Assembly (NCBI GenBank): GCA_041751995.1
Contig: JBGSHY010000007.1
Location: forward strand, 54,482 to 118,481
Length of the DNA: 64,000 bases
DNA from: JANMEX01 sp041751995
GTDB lineage: Bacteria > Pseudomonadota > Alphaproteobacteria > Rhizobiales > Rhizobiaceae
Direction of reading: 5' to 3'
The translations under genes and the position numbers were made by a program. The notes under the pieces were generated by a model. That model was not told the DNA's origin. It saw only the letters and a list, made by a program, of their open reading frames with translations, and made no database searches. Below, in pieces: positions 9,037-16,871 of this stretch. Within the stretch, counting starts at the first letter, position 1. Each line of letters begins with the position of its first letter.

Positions 9037-9825
9037 TCAGTGATCCGTCTTTCCTTCTTCCGCCAGCAGCTTGCGCTGGTAGCGGCTCTGAACAATTTCA
9101 ACGACGACCAGCGTGAACAGGACGAAGTAGAACGTCGACTTCGCCATCGGTTCAATCGGGTAACCGAAGAATGCCAGATGGGCTATATGCCCGCCTTCTG
9201 ACATTAGCATGAACCCGACGAGCAGCAGCACGAACAGGCCAAGCACCTCGTACATGCGGTTGCGCTTAAGGAAATTGGCGACAATATCGGCCATGACCAC
9301 CATCAGAATTCCGGAAATGATGATCGCTGCGGCCATGACGGGGAAATTTTTGGTCAACGCCACCGCTGAGAGCACTGTGTCGAACGAGAACACGATGTTC
9401 ATCAGGATGATCCAGATGAAGGCGCTGGTGATGGTGCGAGTTGGAGCGCCTATTTCGCCTTGGCCAAGTTCGTGCGTGGCGAGCAAATGATAGATTTCCT
9501 TCATCGCCGTGTAGATCAGGAAAACGCCGCCGACCAATACGATCAGGGCATGGCCGCTGATGGAGCCGGTCGCATAGACCCAGTCGAAATGCAGGAAAGG
9601 CTCCTGAAACAGATCGATCAGCTTGAGGACCGCAAACAGCAGCAAGATGCGCAGGCCGATCGCCAGAAAGATCCCCATGCGCCGGACGTAGGCTTCGCTC
9701 TTTTCGCCGGTTCGTTTGGCCTCAATGGAAATGTAGAGGAGATTGTCAAATCCGAGCACTGTCTCGAGCGCGGTCAGGATCAGAAACGTGGTGAGATGTT
9801 CGAGTGTAAAGAGTTCGGCGAGCAT
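9037..9825 (-). CDS. TerC-family integral membrane protein
   Basis: 262 codons with about seven hydrophobic segments. TerC family marks include 'LETVLGFDNLLYI' near the start (membrane Asp-Asn), 'FLAIGLRILLLFAVLKL', and 'NIVFSFDTVLSAVAL' in the second half, which repeats the acidic membrane motif. TerC proteins are linked to tellurite resistance and, in several bacteria, to manganese export that metallates exported proteins. Here it is the first gene of a two-gene unit with a CoA transferase. That partner gives no direct hint of the transported ion. Confidence 0.88.
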   Translation of the reverse strand: MLAELFTLEHLTTFLILTALETVLGFDNLLYISIEAKRTGEKSEAYVRRMGIFLAIGLRILLLFAVLKLIDLFQEPFLHFDWVYATGSISGHALIVLVGGVFLIYTAMKEIYHLLATHELGQGEIGAPTRTITSAFIWIILMNIVFSFDTVLSAVALTKNFPVMAAAIIISGILMVVMADIVANFLKRNRMYEVLGLFVLLLVGFMLMSEGGHIAHLAFFGYPIEPMAKSTFYFVLFTLVVVEIVQSRYQRKLLAEEGKTDH

Positions 9826-9874
9826 GGCGGCCTCCGTGGAGCATGCCGCTGCCTAGCAAAGGCTTGTGCTCCTG

Positions 9875-10801
9875 TCACCGCACCTTGTCGTTCAACCATG
9901 CGACAAATCTATCCACCACCTCATGGCGATTGGTATCATTGAGGCATTCGTGGCGGTTGTCCGGGCCTATGTCTGTGGTGACGTTGGCAAAACCCATGCG
10001 GGACAGGCGGCCAGCCAAGGTTTTTGTGGCCTTGGCGAAATTCGTAGCTGGGTCATGCCCTCCACCGCGCAGGTTGATAGGCAGGTTCTTTGACAATCTG
10101 GAGAAATTCCTGTCGTCGGCTCCGGCAAAGATCAGCTTGAACACATCCTGCCACATGCCAACCGAGGCATCCCATCCGCAAAGCGGGTCAGCGACATATT
10201 TGTCCACCTCCTCGGGATCGCGCGACAGCCAGTCAAAATCTGTTCTGCCGCTGGTCTCCTTCTTGGCCCAATCCTGAAATGTGAGCTTCGGCAGCATGGC
10301 GGAAGGCACGTCGGAGCCGAGCAGCATCCGTTCAACAGCCAGAATTGCCTGCCCGACGCGCCCCATCAGACCGGCTGAAAAATTGGCGTTCCAAACTGCC
10401 AGTGCATCAATGCCGTCCGGATCGCGCAAGGCGCTGTTCATGGCGACAAGCCCGCCCATGGAATGGCCAAACAACACCAGCGGCAAGACAGGATGCTGCG
10501 ACTCGGCATGAATACGCACATCCAGCGAGTCATCCAGCACACGCTGCCAGCCGTTTTCCGCCGCAAACGAGCCAAGAGAGACGCCTGGTGCTGTTGTTGA
10601 CCCGTGGCCGCGGTGATCATGGGCATAGACGTGGAAACCCGCCTCCGACAATGCTTTGGCAAAGCGCCCGTAGCGTGCCGCATGTTCCGCCAGACCGTGA
10701 TTGATGGTGACCACACCGCGCGCAACGCCAATTGCGGGTTCGTGGTACACATTGAGTGACGCACCGGATTTGGCTGCTAAATTGAACTGACTGGAAAACA
10801 T
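9875..10801 (-). CDS. Alpha/beta hydrolase, lysophospholipase/monoacylglycerol lipase-like
   Basis: 308 codons. ATG 10801 is chosen because GAGGAGGAGC lies 5 nt upstream; an ATG 24 bp further out would put the SD inside the gene. The fold is a serine hydrolase of the 'Hydrolase_4' (PldB-like) type: oxyanion region 'TINHGLAEHAARYGRFA', 'HDHRGHGST', nucleophile elbow 'LFGHSMGGLVA', an Asp after strand 7 ('GGGHDPAT'), and a C-terminal His in 'DNRHECLND'. It should hydrolyse lysophospholipids or monoacylglycerols in the cytoplasm. It sits ~50 bp from the TerC gene on the same strand and may head the same unit. Confidence 0.85.
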   Translation of the reverse strand: MFSSQFNLAAKSGASLNVYHEPAIGVARGVVTINHGLAEHAARYGRFAKALSEAGFHVYAHDHRGHGSTTAPGVSLGSFAAENGWQRVLDDSLDVRIHAESQHPVLPLVLFGHSMGGLVAMNSALRDPDGIDALAVWNANFSAGLMGRVGQAILAVERMLLGSDVPSAMLPKLTFQDWAKKETSGRTDFDWLSRDPEEVDKYVADPLCGWDASVGMWQDVFKLIFAGADDRNFSRLSKNLPINLRGGGHDPATNFAKATKTLAGRLSRMGFANVTTDIGPDNRHECLNDTNRHEVVDRFVAWLNDKVR

Positions 10802-11384
10802 CTGGTGCTCCTCCTCGCCCAGCATGCGATTTAGCCTGCGATTTCGTCAACTGCCCAAAATGACGGCAGCGTCCACGGCTAAACTGTGAGCAGTCGCACA
10901 ATAAACAGTCAAGTCATTGAAAAATATGAATAAAGTGAAGATTCATGTTGCATTGCAGAAAGATTCGTTTCAAATTTCGTTCAACACAATAGTTCTGCTG
11001 CCGAATGGGACGAACCTCCCAGTCAACCATTCGGTGTCCAGAGGGGCGAGCCGGGCAGCAGGAAAACCTGCGTCCGGCTCATTAATTTTCCAAGACGCTG
11101 CAACCGATGATGACAGTCAGTCGCCGTTTTATGAACGATGGACTTATGTCAGAATTTGCCGTCCGGACCCGAAGTCCCAGATTTACTAAAACCATGAATA
11201 GTTATTGTAATTCAAATGTTTAGTTGACAGATTTTCTCGATCGCAGCGCTTTGATCCGCTCACAAGTCCGTGATGTTTCTGACCGATCCCTGACTGAACC
11301 GTCAGGTAACCATCAGCGCATACATGTCAACCTTCAATTGCAAGCCTGACTTGCCAACCCATGATTAAACAATTGGAGGACGAC
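10802..11384. other. Gene-poor, AT-richer intergenic stretch
   Basis: This 583-bp gap between divergent genes is AT-richer than its flanks. A 90-codon open frame (10917-11189, +) has no recognisable motif, poor codon character and runs through two strong hairpins, so I do not call it. The only structure seen is the pair of hairpins listed separately at 10990-11090. Confidence 0.6.
10990..11090 (+). ncRNA. Candidate structured small RNA with anti-SD loop
   Basis: Two hairpins follow each other. The first pairs CCGAATGG (11001-11008) with CCATTCGG (11027-11034), and its loop exposes CCTCCC (11015-11020), the complement of a Shine-Dalgarno sequence. The second pairs GAGCCGG (11048-11054) with CCGGCTC (11074-11080), with an inner GCAGG/CCTGC stem closed by AAAA, and is followed by ATTAATTTT. 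This layout resembles alphaproteobacterial trans-acting sRNAs that mask ribosome sites, but no family was matched. The orientation is chosen because the AT-rich tail is on this side. The 5' end is unknown. Confidence 0.35.
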
Positions 11385-11717
11385 ATGACCCGCACCATGA
11401 TTGTGAAAACCGCATTCCTTGCCACCGCGCTTTTCTCGGTACCCGCCTTTGCCAGCGTTGCACCATCAGAAACCGGCGGCATTCCCGCTTTCGAACGTTC
11501 GCAAGATGACAGCATGCAATTGTCGCGACGCGGACGCGGCGCTGATGACGGCGCTGGCCACGTCCACCGCTGCCGCGGCTGTGATGACGGCCCGAACCAT
11601 ACCGCGATCAAAAAAGAAGATTCGTTTGAAATTGCACGCCGCGGTCGCGGTGCCGACGATGCACCCGGTCACATCCGCCGTGGCCGCGGAACGGACGACG
11701 GTCCGAACCACAGTTGA
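11385..11717 (+). CDS. Small secreted protein with RGRG-DD-GPNH repeats
   Basis: 110 codons from ATG 11385, with SD GGAGGACGAC just upstream; an upstream in-frame ATG at 11361 lacks one. Residues 1-~23 are a signal peptide ending 'VPAFAS'. The mature part contains two copies of one unit, each reading roughly R-R/C-G-R-G-A-D-D-x-x-G-H-x-x-R-x-R-G-x-D-D-G-P-N-H (RRGRGADDGAGH then RCRGCDDGPNH; RRGRGADDAPGH then RRGRGTDDGPNH). The Arg/Asp/Gly/His pattern suggests low-complexity binding of a metal, nucleic acid or polyanion. I know no characterised family. The gene stands alone before ettA. Confidence 0.75.
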   Translation: MTRTMIVKTAFLATALFSVPAFASVAPSETGGIPAFERSQDDSMQLSRRGRGADDGAGHVHRCRGCDDGPNHTAIKKEDSFEIARRGRGADDAPGHIRRGRGTDDGPNHS

Positions 11718-11825
11718 GTTTTTGTCGGTTGAATTCGGATGCGGGGCGGTCTGCCATTGCCCCGCACCCTTGTTTATTCTACATGAGCGCCAACTTTCCC
11801 CGCCAGTTTCGGAGATCTGCGCGCC

Positions 11826-13475
11826 ATGGCTCGCCAATTCATCTATCACATGTCCGACCTGACCAAGGCCTACAACGGCAAAAAGGTCATCGAGAACCTG
11901 AACCTGTCTTTCTATCCGGATGCCAAGATCGGCATTTTGGGGCCGAATGGTTCGGGCAAGTCCACGATCCTGCGTATCATGGCCGGGATGGACAAGGATT
12001 ACACGGGCGAGGCCTGGCTGGCGCAGGGCGCCACGGTCGGATACTTGCCGCAGGAGCCGCAGCTTGATCCCAACAAGACCGCGCATGAGAATGTCATGGA
12101 AGGCGTCGCCTCCAAGACGGCGATCCTTGAACAATACAATGCGCTAATGATGGACTACAATGAAGAGAACGCCGACAAGGCGTCCAAGCTTCAGGATGTC
12201 ATTGACGCGGAAAACTTGTGGGACCTGGAGCAGCAGGTGGAAATGGCGATGGACGCGCTTGGTTGCCCGCCGCCGGACTCGCCCGTGACCAATCTTTCGG
12301 GCGGTGAAAAGCGCCGCATCGCGCTGTGCAAGCTGCTCTTGTCGAAGCCCGATCTTCTGCTGCTTGACGAGCCGACCAACCATCTCGACGCCGAGACGGT
12401 GGCGTGGCTTGAAAAGCACTTGCGCGCCTACACCGGCTCCGTGCTGATCGTCACCCATGACCGCTATTTCCTCGACAATGTCACCGGCTGGATTCTGGAA
12501 ATGGACCGCGGACGCGGCATTCCCTATGAGGGCAACTATTCCGCCTATCTCGACGCCAAGTCGAAGCGCATGCGCCAGGAGGGCCGCGAGGATGATGCCC
12601 GCCAGAAGGCCATCGACCGTGAGCGCGAATGGATGGCCTCATCGCCCAAGGCCCGCCAGACCAAATCCAAGGCTCGCATCAAGGCGTTTGACGAGCTGGT
12701 TGAGGCGGCCGAAAAGCGCCGACCGACCGACACCCAAATCGTCATTCCGTCCGGCGAGCGGCTTGGCAATTTGGTCATCGAAGCCGAGGGCCTGACCAAA
12801 TCCTTTGGCGACCGTGTGCTGATCGACAATCTGTCGTTCAAGCTGCCGGCCGGCGGCATTGTCGGCGTGATTGGTCCCAACGGCGCCGGCAAGACCACGC
12901 TTTTCAAGATGATCACCGGTCAGGAAAAGCCGGACTCAGGCTCGATAAAGCTCGGCGACACGGTTCATCTTGGATATGTCGACCAGAGCCGCGACCATCT
13001 GGAAGGCAAGAACAATGTCTGGGAGGAAATCTCCGGCGGCAACGACATCATCAAGCTGGGCAAGTTTGAAATCAACTCGCGCGCCTATTGCTCGACGTTC
13101 AATTTCCGCGGCGGTGACCAGCAGCAGAAGGTCGGCAACCTCTCCGGCGGCCAGCGTAACCGCGTGCATCTGGCCAAGATGATGAAGACTGGCGGCAACG
13201 TTCTGCTGCTCGACGAACCGACCAACGATCTCGACACGGAAACGCTGAACGCGCTCGAAGACGCGCTGGAAAACTATGCCGGCTGCGCCGTCATCATCTC
13301 CCATGACCGCATGTTCCTCGACCGCCTCGCCACCCACATGCTGGCGTTCGAAGGCGATGGCCATGTCGAATGGTTTGAGGGGAACTTTGAGGATTATGAG
13401 CAAGACAAGATCAGGCGGCTCGGCGCCGATGCGACCAACCCGCACCGGATGAGCTACAAGCGGCTGACGCGGTAA
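11826..13475 (+). CDS. ettA: Energy-dependent translational throttle EttA (ABC-F ATPase)
   Basis: 549 codons, close to the usual ~555. There are two ABC ATPase domains in tandem with no membrane segments: Walker A 'GPNGSGKST' and 'GPNGAGKTT', signatures 'LSGGEKRRIALCKLL' and 'LSGGQRNRVHLAKMM', and Walker B 'LLLLDEPTNHLD' and 'VLLLDEPTNDLD'. The Arm and linker regions, including the 'RRPTDTQIVIPSGERLG' stretch, fit EttA rather than Uup. EttA binds the ribosomal E site and gates entry into elongation according to the ADP/ATP ratio. The gene appears monocistronic. Confidence 0.95.
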   Translation: MARQFIYHMSDLTKAYNGKKVIENLNLSFYPDAKIGILGPNGSGKSTILRIMAGMDKDYTGEAWLAQGATVGYLPQEPQLDPNKTAHENVMEGVASKTAILEQYNALMMDYNEENADKASKLQDVIDAENLWDLEQQVEMAMDALGCPPPDSPVTNLSGGEKRRIALCKLLLSKPDLLLLDEPTNHLDAETVAWLEKHLRAYTGSVLIVTHDRYFLDNVTGWILEMDRGRGIPYEGNYSAYLDAKSKRMRQEGREDDARQKAIDREREWMASSPKARQTKSKARIKAFDELVEAAEKRRPTDTQIVIPSGERLGNLVIEAEGLTKSFGDRVLIDNLSFKLPAGGIVGVIGPNGAGKTTLFKMITGQEKPDSGSIKLGDTVHLGYVDQSRDHLEGKNNVWEEISGGNDIIKLGKFEINSRAYCSTFNFRGGDQQQKVGNLSGGQRNRVHLAKMMKTGGNVLLLDEPTNDLDTETLNALEDALENYAGCAVIISHDRMFLDRLATHMLAFEGDGHVEWFEGNFEDYEQDKIRRLGADATNPHRMSYKRLTR

Positions 13476-13568
13476 CCGCATTTGAATCCCGGTTTATCCA
13501 CCTATGCCGGGTTGATGATAATTTGAGTGAAATGGATGCACTGATGCGTCCGCTTACAGGGGACTGAA

Positions 13569-13892
13569 ATGAAGGCTATTCTAACCGCTGCAACAATGTT
13601 TTTTGCCGCCACCACCGGATTCGCCTTTGCAGAAGATGTAAAGTTCACGCTCGCAAACGAAAGCGACTACCAAATCGATGAGTTTTATGCCTCTGCGGCC
13701 AATGACGACCAGTGGGGCGAAGACATTTTGGGTCAGGACGTGCTCGAAGGCGGCCAGTCAGGGACAGTCACCATCGCTGACGGCAGCGACCAGTGCGAAT
13801 ATGACCTGAAAGCCATTGATGAAGACGGCACCGAGCATGTTCTGGAAGACCTGAACATCTGTGAATCGCCCAACGTGACGTTCAACAAATAA
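13569..13892 (+). CDS. Small secreted acidic protein, uncharacterised
   Basis: 107 codons with SD AGGGGACTGA before ATG 13569. Residues 1-~21 form a signal peptide (AATTGFAFAED). The mature domain is strongly acidic and contains 'FTLANESDYQIDEFYAS', 'WGEDILG', 'GGQSGTVTI' and 'CEYDLKAIDEDG'. Two Cys near the end could form one disulfide. The pattern of polar-Asp/Glu strands around a 'GxSG' turn recalls a small family of periplasmic proteins seen widely in Alphaproteobacteria. No function is known to me. The gene is alone between ettA and the TPR protein. Confidence 0.78.
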   Translation: MKAILTAATMFFAATTGFAFAEDVKFTLANESDYQIDEFYASAANDDQWGEDILGQDVLEGGQSGTVTIADGSDQCEYDLKAIDEDGTEHVLEDLNICESPNVTFNK

Positions 13893-14106
13893 CCGAATGT
13901 CGGGTGGTATGAGTTGGTGCGTGTCCTCGCCGGACGGCAGGCACATTTTCCTGCAGGTGAGGGCCGATGCATTTCAATGACATTCGCGTGCGCCCTGTGT
14001 GATTGCCTTGCTCCCGACACTTAAAAAAGCCATGTTCGCCCAAGTGATTTGCGCGGGACTTCTAGGCTTGTGCGAACGAAACAAGTGCGCAGGCGATGCG
14101 GGACAG

Positions 14107-15846
14107 ATGATGACGGGCAAGATTTTCAAACTGTGGCTGGCAATGACCGTGGCAAGTGTCGGCGTAACCAGCGCGCTGGCCGCAACCGATGCCGGTGCTG
14201 CCGAGATTGCAGCATCCCGAACCTTGACCGGCGCTATTTTGTCGGCTCAGGTCGCAGAAGGCGACAATGATTTCAAGGGTATGATCGCCTATTACAAGCA
14301 GGCGCTTGGTTTCGATCCGGGCAACAAGCAATTCGAGCAAAACCTGCTTGTGGCGCTGCTCACGGATGGTCAGTTTGCCGAGGCGTTGCCCTATGCCGAG
14401 AAGCTGAAAACCGTTCCCGAAATCGAACGTGTCTCGCGGGTGGCACTTGCCATTGACGCCATCGACAAGAAACAGTGGGATGAAGCTGAATCGCTGTTGA
14501 AGCTTGCGCTGCAAAGCGATCTCGACCGTTTGATTACCGGCCTGATGACCGGATGGGTGAAGCTCGGTGCAGGCGACGGCAAGGCCGGCGCTGAATTTGT
14601 CTCGAAGCTCAGAGGCCCCGAATGGTTTGACCTGTTCAAGTCGATCCACAAAGCGATGATCCTGGATGCGGCTGGCGATAAAGTCGCAGCACAAGAGGCT
14701 TACGAGGCTGCGGCAAACAACACGGACAATGCGTCGGCTCCGGATTCCTGGCTGCGGCTGATTGAATCCTATGCGCTGTTCTATGCCCGCGACGGCAAGA
14801 CAAAAGAGGCGCTCGGCGTTATCGACCGCGGCCTGGAAATCGCGCCCGAGCGTCCGCCCTTGCTTGCCCTGCGCAAGGCAATCGAAGCTGGCACCCCGCT
14901 CAACCCTTTGATTGCCACTGCCAAAGAAGGCGCCAGTGAAGTCTTGTTCGATCTGGGTTCGGCGGTGCGCCGCGACGGGTCTGAAGGCTTTGCCATGATG
15001 TACCTGCAACTTGCCCTGGCGGCCAAGCAGGACAGCGATGTGACGCTGATTCAACTGGCGGCGATTGCTGAACAGCAGGACCGCCAAGACGAAGCCATCG
15101 CCCTTTACGGCAAGGTTTCGCCGGACTCGGCCTTCCGCCGCGGTGCAGACCTGCAGACCGGCCTCAATCTCGCCGATCTGGACAAGACTGACGAAGCGGT
15201 GAAAAAGCTTTCCGCCCTGATTGACGCGAAGCCCGATGATACGCGGGCTTATCTGGCGCTCGGCGGCGTGCATGCGACCAAGAAGGATTTCAAGTCTGCC
15301 GCCGATGTCTATGACAAGGCCGTTGCGTCCATTGGCACGCCGGACCGGGCGGATTGGAACCTGTTCTATCAACGCGGCATTGCCCATGAGCGGACCAAGA
15401 CCTGGCCGGTGGCAGAAGAAAGCTTCAAGACGGCGCTTAAGCTCTATCCGGACCAGCCGCAGGTCCTGAACTATCTCGGCTATTCCTGGGTCGACATGAA
15501 CACGAACCTCGACGAGGCCCTTGGTATGATCCGCAAGGCGGTCGAGCTTCGCCCGGACGATGGCTACATCGTCGATTCGCTGGGTTGGGCCTATTATCGG
15601 CTTGGGCGCTTTGACGAAGCGGCGGCAGAACTGGAAAAAGCCATCAGCCTTCGCCCGGAAGATGCGACCATCAACGATCATCTTGGAGATGCCTATTGGC
15701 GTGTGGGACGCAAGATCGAGGCGCGGTTCCAATGGCAGCATGCGCTGGATGCCAAGTCCGAGGATGTCGACAACGGCAAGATCAAGATCAAGCTATCGGC
15801 AAGCGAACCGGTCGTGGCCGAGGCGATCACCGACAAGAAGGGCTGA
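14107..15846 (+). CDS. Secreted tetratricopeptide-repeat protein
   Basis: 579 codons from ATG 14107 (or the adjacent ATG 14110). The frame is open from GTG 13999, but only the later starts give a clean signal peptide (FKLWLAMTVASVGVTSALA). The rest is almost all TPR-like helical hairpins, best seen near the C-terminus: 'PQVLNYLGYSWVDMNTNLDEA', 'DDGYIVDSLGWAYYRLGRFDEA' and 'DATINDHLGDAYWRVGRKIEA'. Such exported TPR proteins act as scaffolds in envelope assembly or lipoprotein handling. No enzymatic domain is visible. The gene lies 74 bp upstream of glyQ and may share transcription with it. Confidence 0.85.
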   Translation: MMTGKIFKLWLAMTVASVGVTSALAATDAGAAEIAASRTLTGAILSAQVAEGDNDFKGMIAYYKQALGFDPGNKQFEQNLLVALLTDGQFAEALPYAEKLKTVPEIERVSRVALAIDAIDKKQWDEAESLLKLALQSDLDRLITGLMTGWVKLGAGDGKAGAEFVSKLRGPEWFDLFKSIHKAMILDAAGDKVAAQEAYEAAANNTDNASAPDSWLRLIESYALFYARDGKTKEALGVIDRGLEIAPERPPLLALRKAIEAGTPLNPLIATAKEGASEVLFDLGSAVRRDGSEGFAMMYLQLALAAKQDSDVTLIQLAAIAEQQDRQDEAIALYGKVSPDSAFRRGADLQTGLNLADLDKTDEAVKKLSALIDAKPDDTRAYLALGGVHATKKDFKSAADVYDKAVASIGTPDRADWNLFYQRGIAHERTKTWPVAEESFKTALKLYPDQPQVLNYLGYSWVDMNTNLDEALGMIRKAVELRPDDGYIVDSLGWAYYRLGRFDEAAAELEKAISLRPEDATINDHLGDAYWRVGRKIEARFQWQHALDAKSEDVDNGKIKIKLSASEPVVAEAITDKKG

Positions 15847-15920
15847 CCGCCGCTGCTTGACCGTCAAAGCTCCCGCCAATAGAGAAGCGCCAACATTAAT
15901 TTCACTGCCGGAGCTGCCCC

Positions 15921-16871
15921 GTGTCCGCCATTCCTGCCCACATGCACCCGACCCGTTCGTTTCAGGGGCTGATCCTGACGCTGCATCGCTATTGGGCGGA
16001 TCATGGCTGCGTTGTCCTGCAGCCGTATGACATGGAAGTGGGCGCCGGCACGTTCCACCCTGCCACGACACTTCGTGCGCTTGGACCGAAATCCTGGAAC
16101 GCCGCCTATGTACAGCCTTCACGTCGGCCGAAAGACGGGCGCTATGGCGAAAACCCGAACCGTTTGCAGCACTACTATCAGTATCAGGTTATCCTGAAGC
16201 CAAACCCGTCGAACCTGCAGGAGCTTTACCTCGGCTCGCTGAACGCCATCGGTATTGACCCGCTGCTGCATGACATCCGCTTTGTCGAGGATGACTGGGA
16301 AAGCCCGACGCTGGGCGCCTGGGGCCTTGGCTGGGAATGCTGGTGCGACGGGATGGAAGTGTCGCAGTTCACTTATTTCCAGCAGGTCTGCGGCATTGAA
16401 TGTTCGCCGGTTGCCGGCGAATTGACTTACGGTCTTGAACGCTTGGCCATGTATGTGCAGGGCGTCGACAATGTCTACGACCTTAATTTCAACGGCCGCG
16501 AAGGCGATGAAAAGGTCACTTACGGCGATGTTTTCCTGCAGGCTGAACAGGAATACTCGCGCCACAACTTCTCGCACGCCAACACCGAAACGCTGCTGCG
16601 GCATTTCGAAGATGCGGAAGCCGAATGCGCGGCGTTGTTGAAAGCCGGTGCCGAGCGCGCCGAGGGCAAGCCGCACCAGATGGTGCTGCCGGCCTATGAC
16701 CAGTGTATCAAGGCGTCCCACGCCTTCAACCTTTTGGATGCCCGCGGCGTGATCTCCGTCACTGAGCGCCAGAGCTACATCCTGCGCGTCCGAAATCTTG
16801 CCCGACAGTGCGGGGAGGCTTTCTTGCAGACCGAGGCTGGCGGCTTTTCCCTGAATGCGGAGGCTGCGTGA
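15921..16871 (+). CDS. glyQ: Glycyl-tRNA synthetase alpha subunit
   Basis: 316 codons from GTG 15921 (ATG 15942 is an alternative). Near-canonical GlyQ features: 'SFQGLILTLHRYWADHGCVV', 'PYDMEVGAGTFHPAT', 'YVQPSRRPKDGRYGENPNR', 'LGWECWCDGMEVSQFTYFQQ' and 'ELTYGLERLAMYVQGV'. This is the class II catalytic subunit of the bacterial alpha2beta2 glycyl-tRNA synthetase, which activates glycine and loads tRNA-Gly in the cytoplasm. The stop codon overlaps the glyS start (TGATG), which fits 1:1 translational coupling. Confidence 0.97.
   Translation: MSAIPAHMHPTRSFQGLILTLHRYWADHGCVVLQPYDMEVGAGTFHPATTLRALGPKSWNAAYVQPSRRPKDGRYGENPNRLQHYYQYQVILKPNPSNLQELYLGSLNAIGIDPLLHDIRFVEDDWESPTLGAWGLGWECWCDGMEVSQFTYFQQVCGIECSPVAGELTYGLERLAMYVQGVDNVYDLNFNGREGDEKVTYGDVFLQAEQEYSRHNFSHANTETLLRHFEDAEAECAALLKAGAERAEGKPHQMVLPAYDQCIKASHAFNLLDARGVISVTERQSYILRVRNLARQCGEAFLQTEAGGFSLNAEAA

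Noticed and set aside
10917..11189. 90-codon frame in the gene-poor stretch
   Set aside because: No SD, no motif, and it crosses two strong hairpins; the RNA reading fits better.
13477..13530. Possible terminator after ettA (CCCGG...CCGGG)
   Set aside because: The stem is only 5 bp with a long loop and no T-run.
14062..15741. 559-codon open frame on the minus strand
   Set aside because: It lies wholly opposite the TPR protein, lacks an SD and a domain, and is a by-product of the GC-rich coding frame on the other strand.
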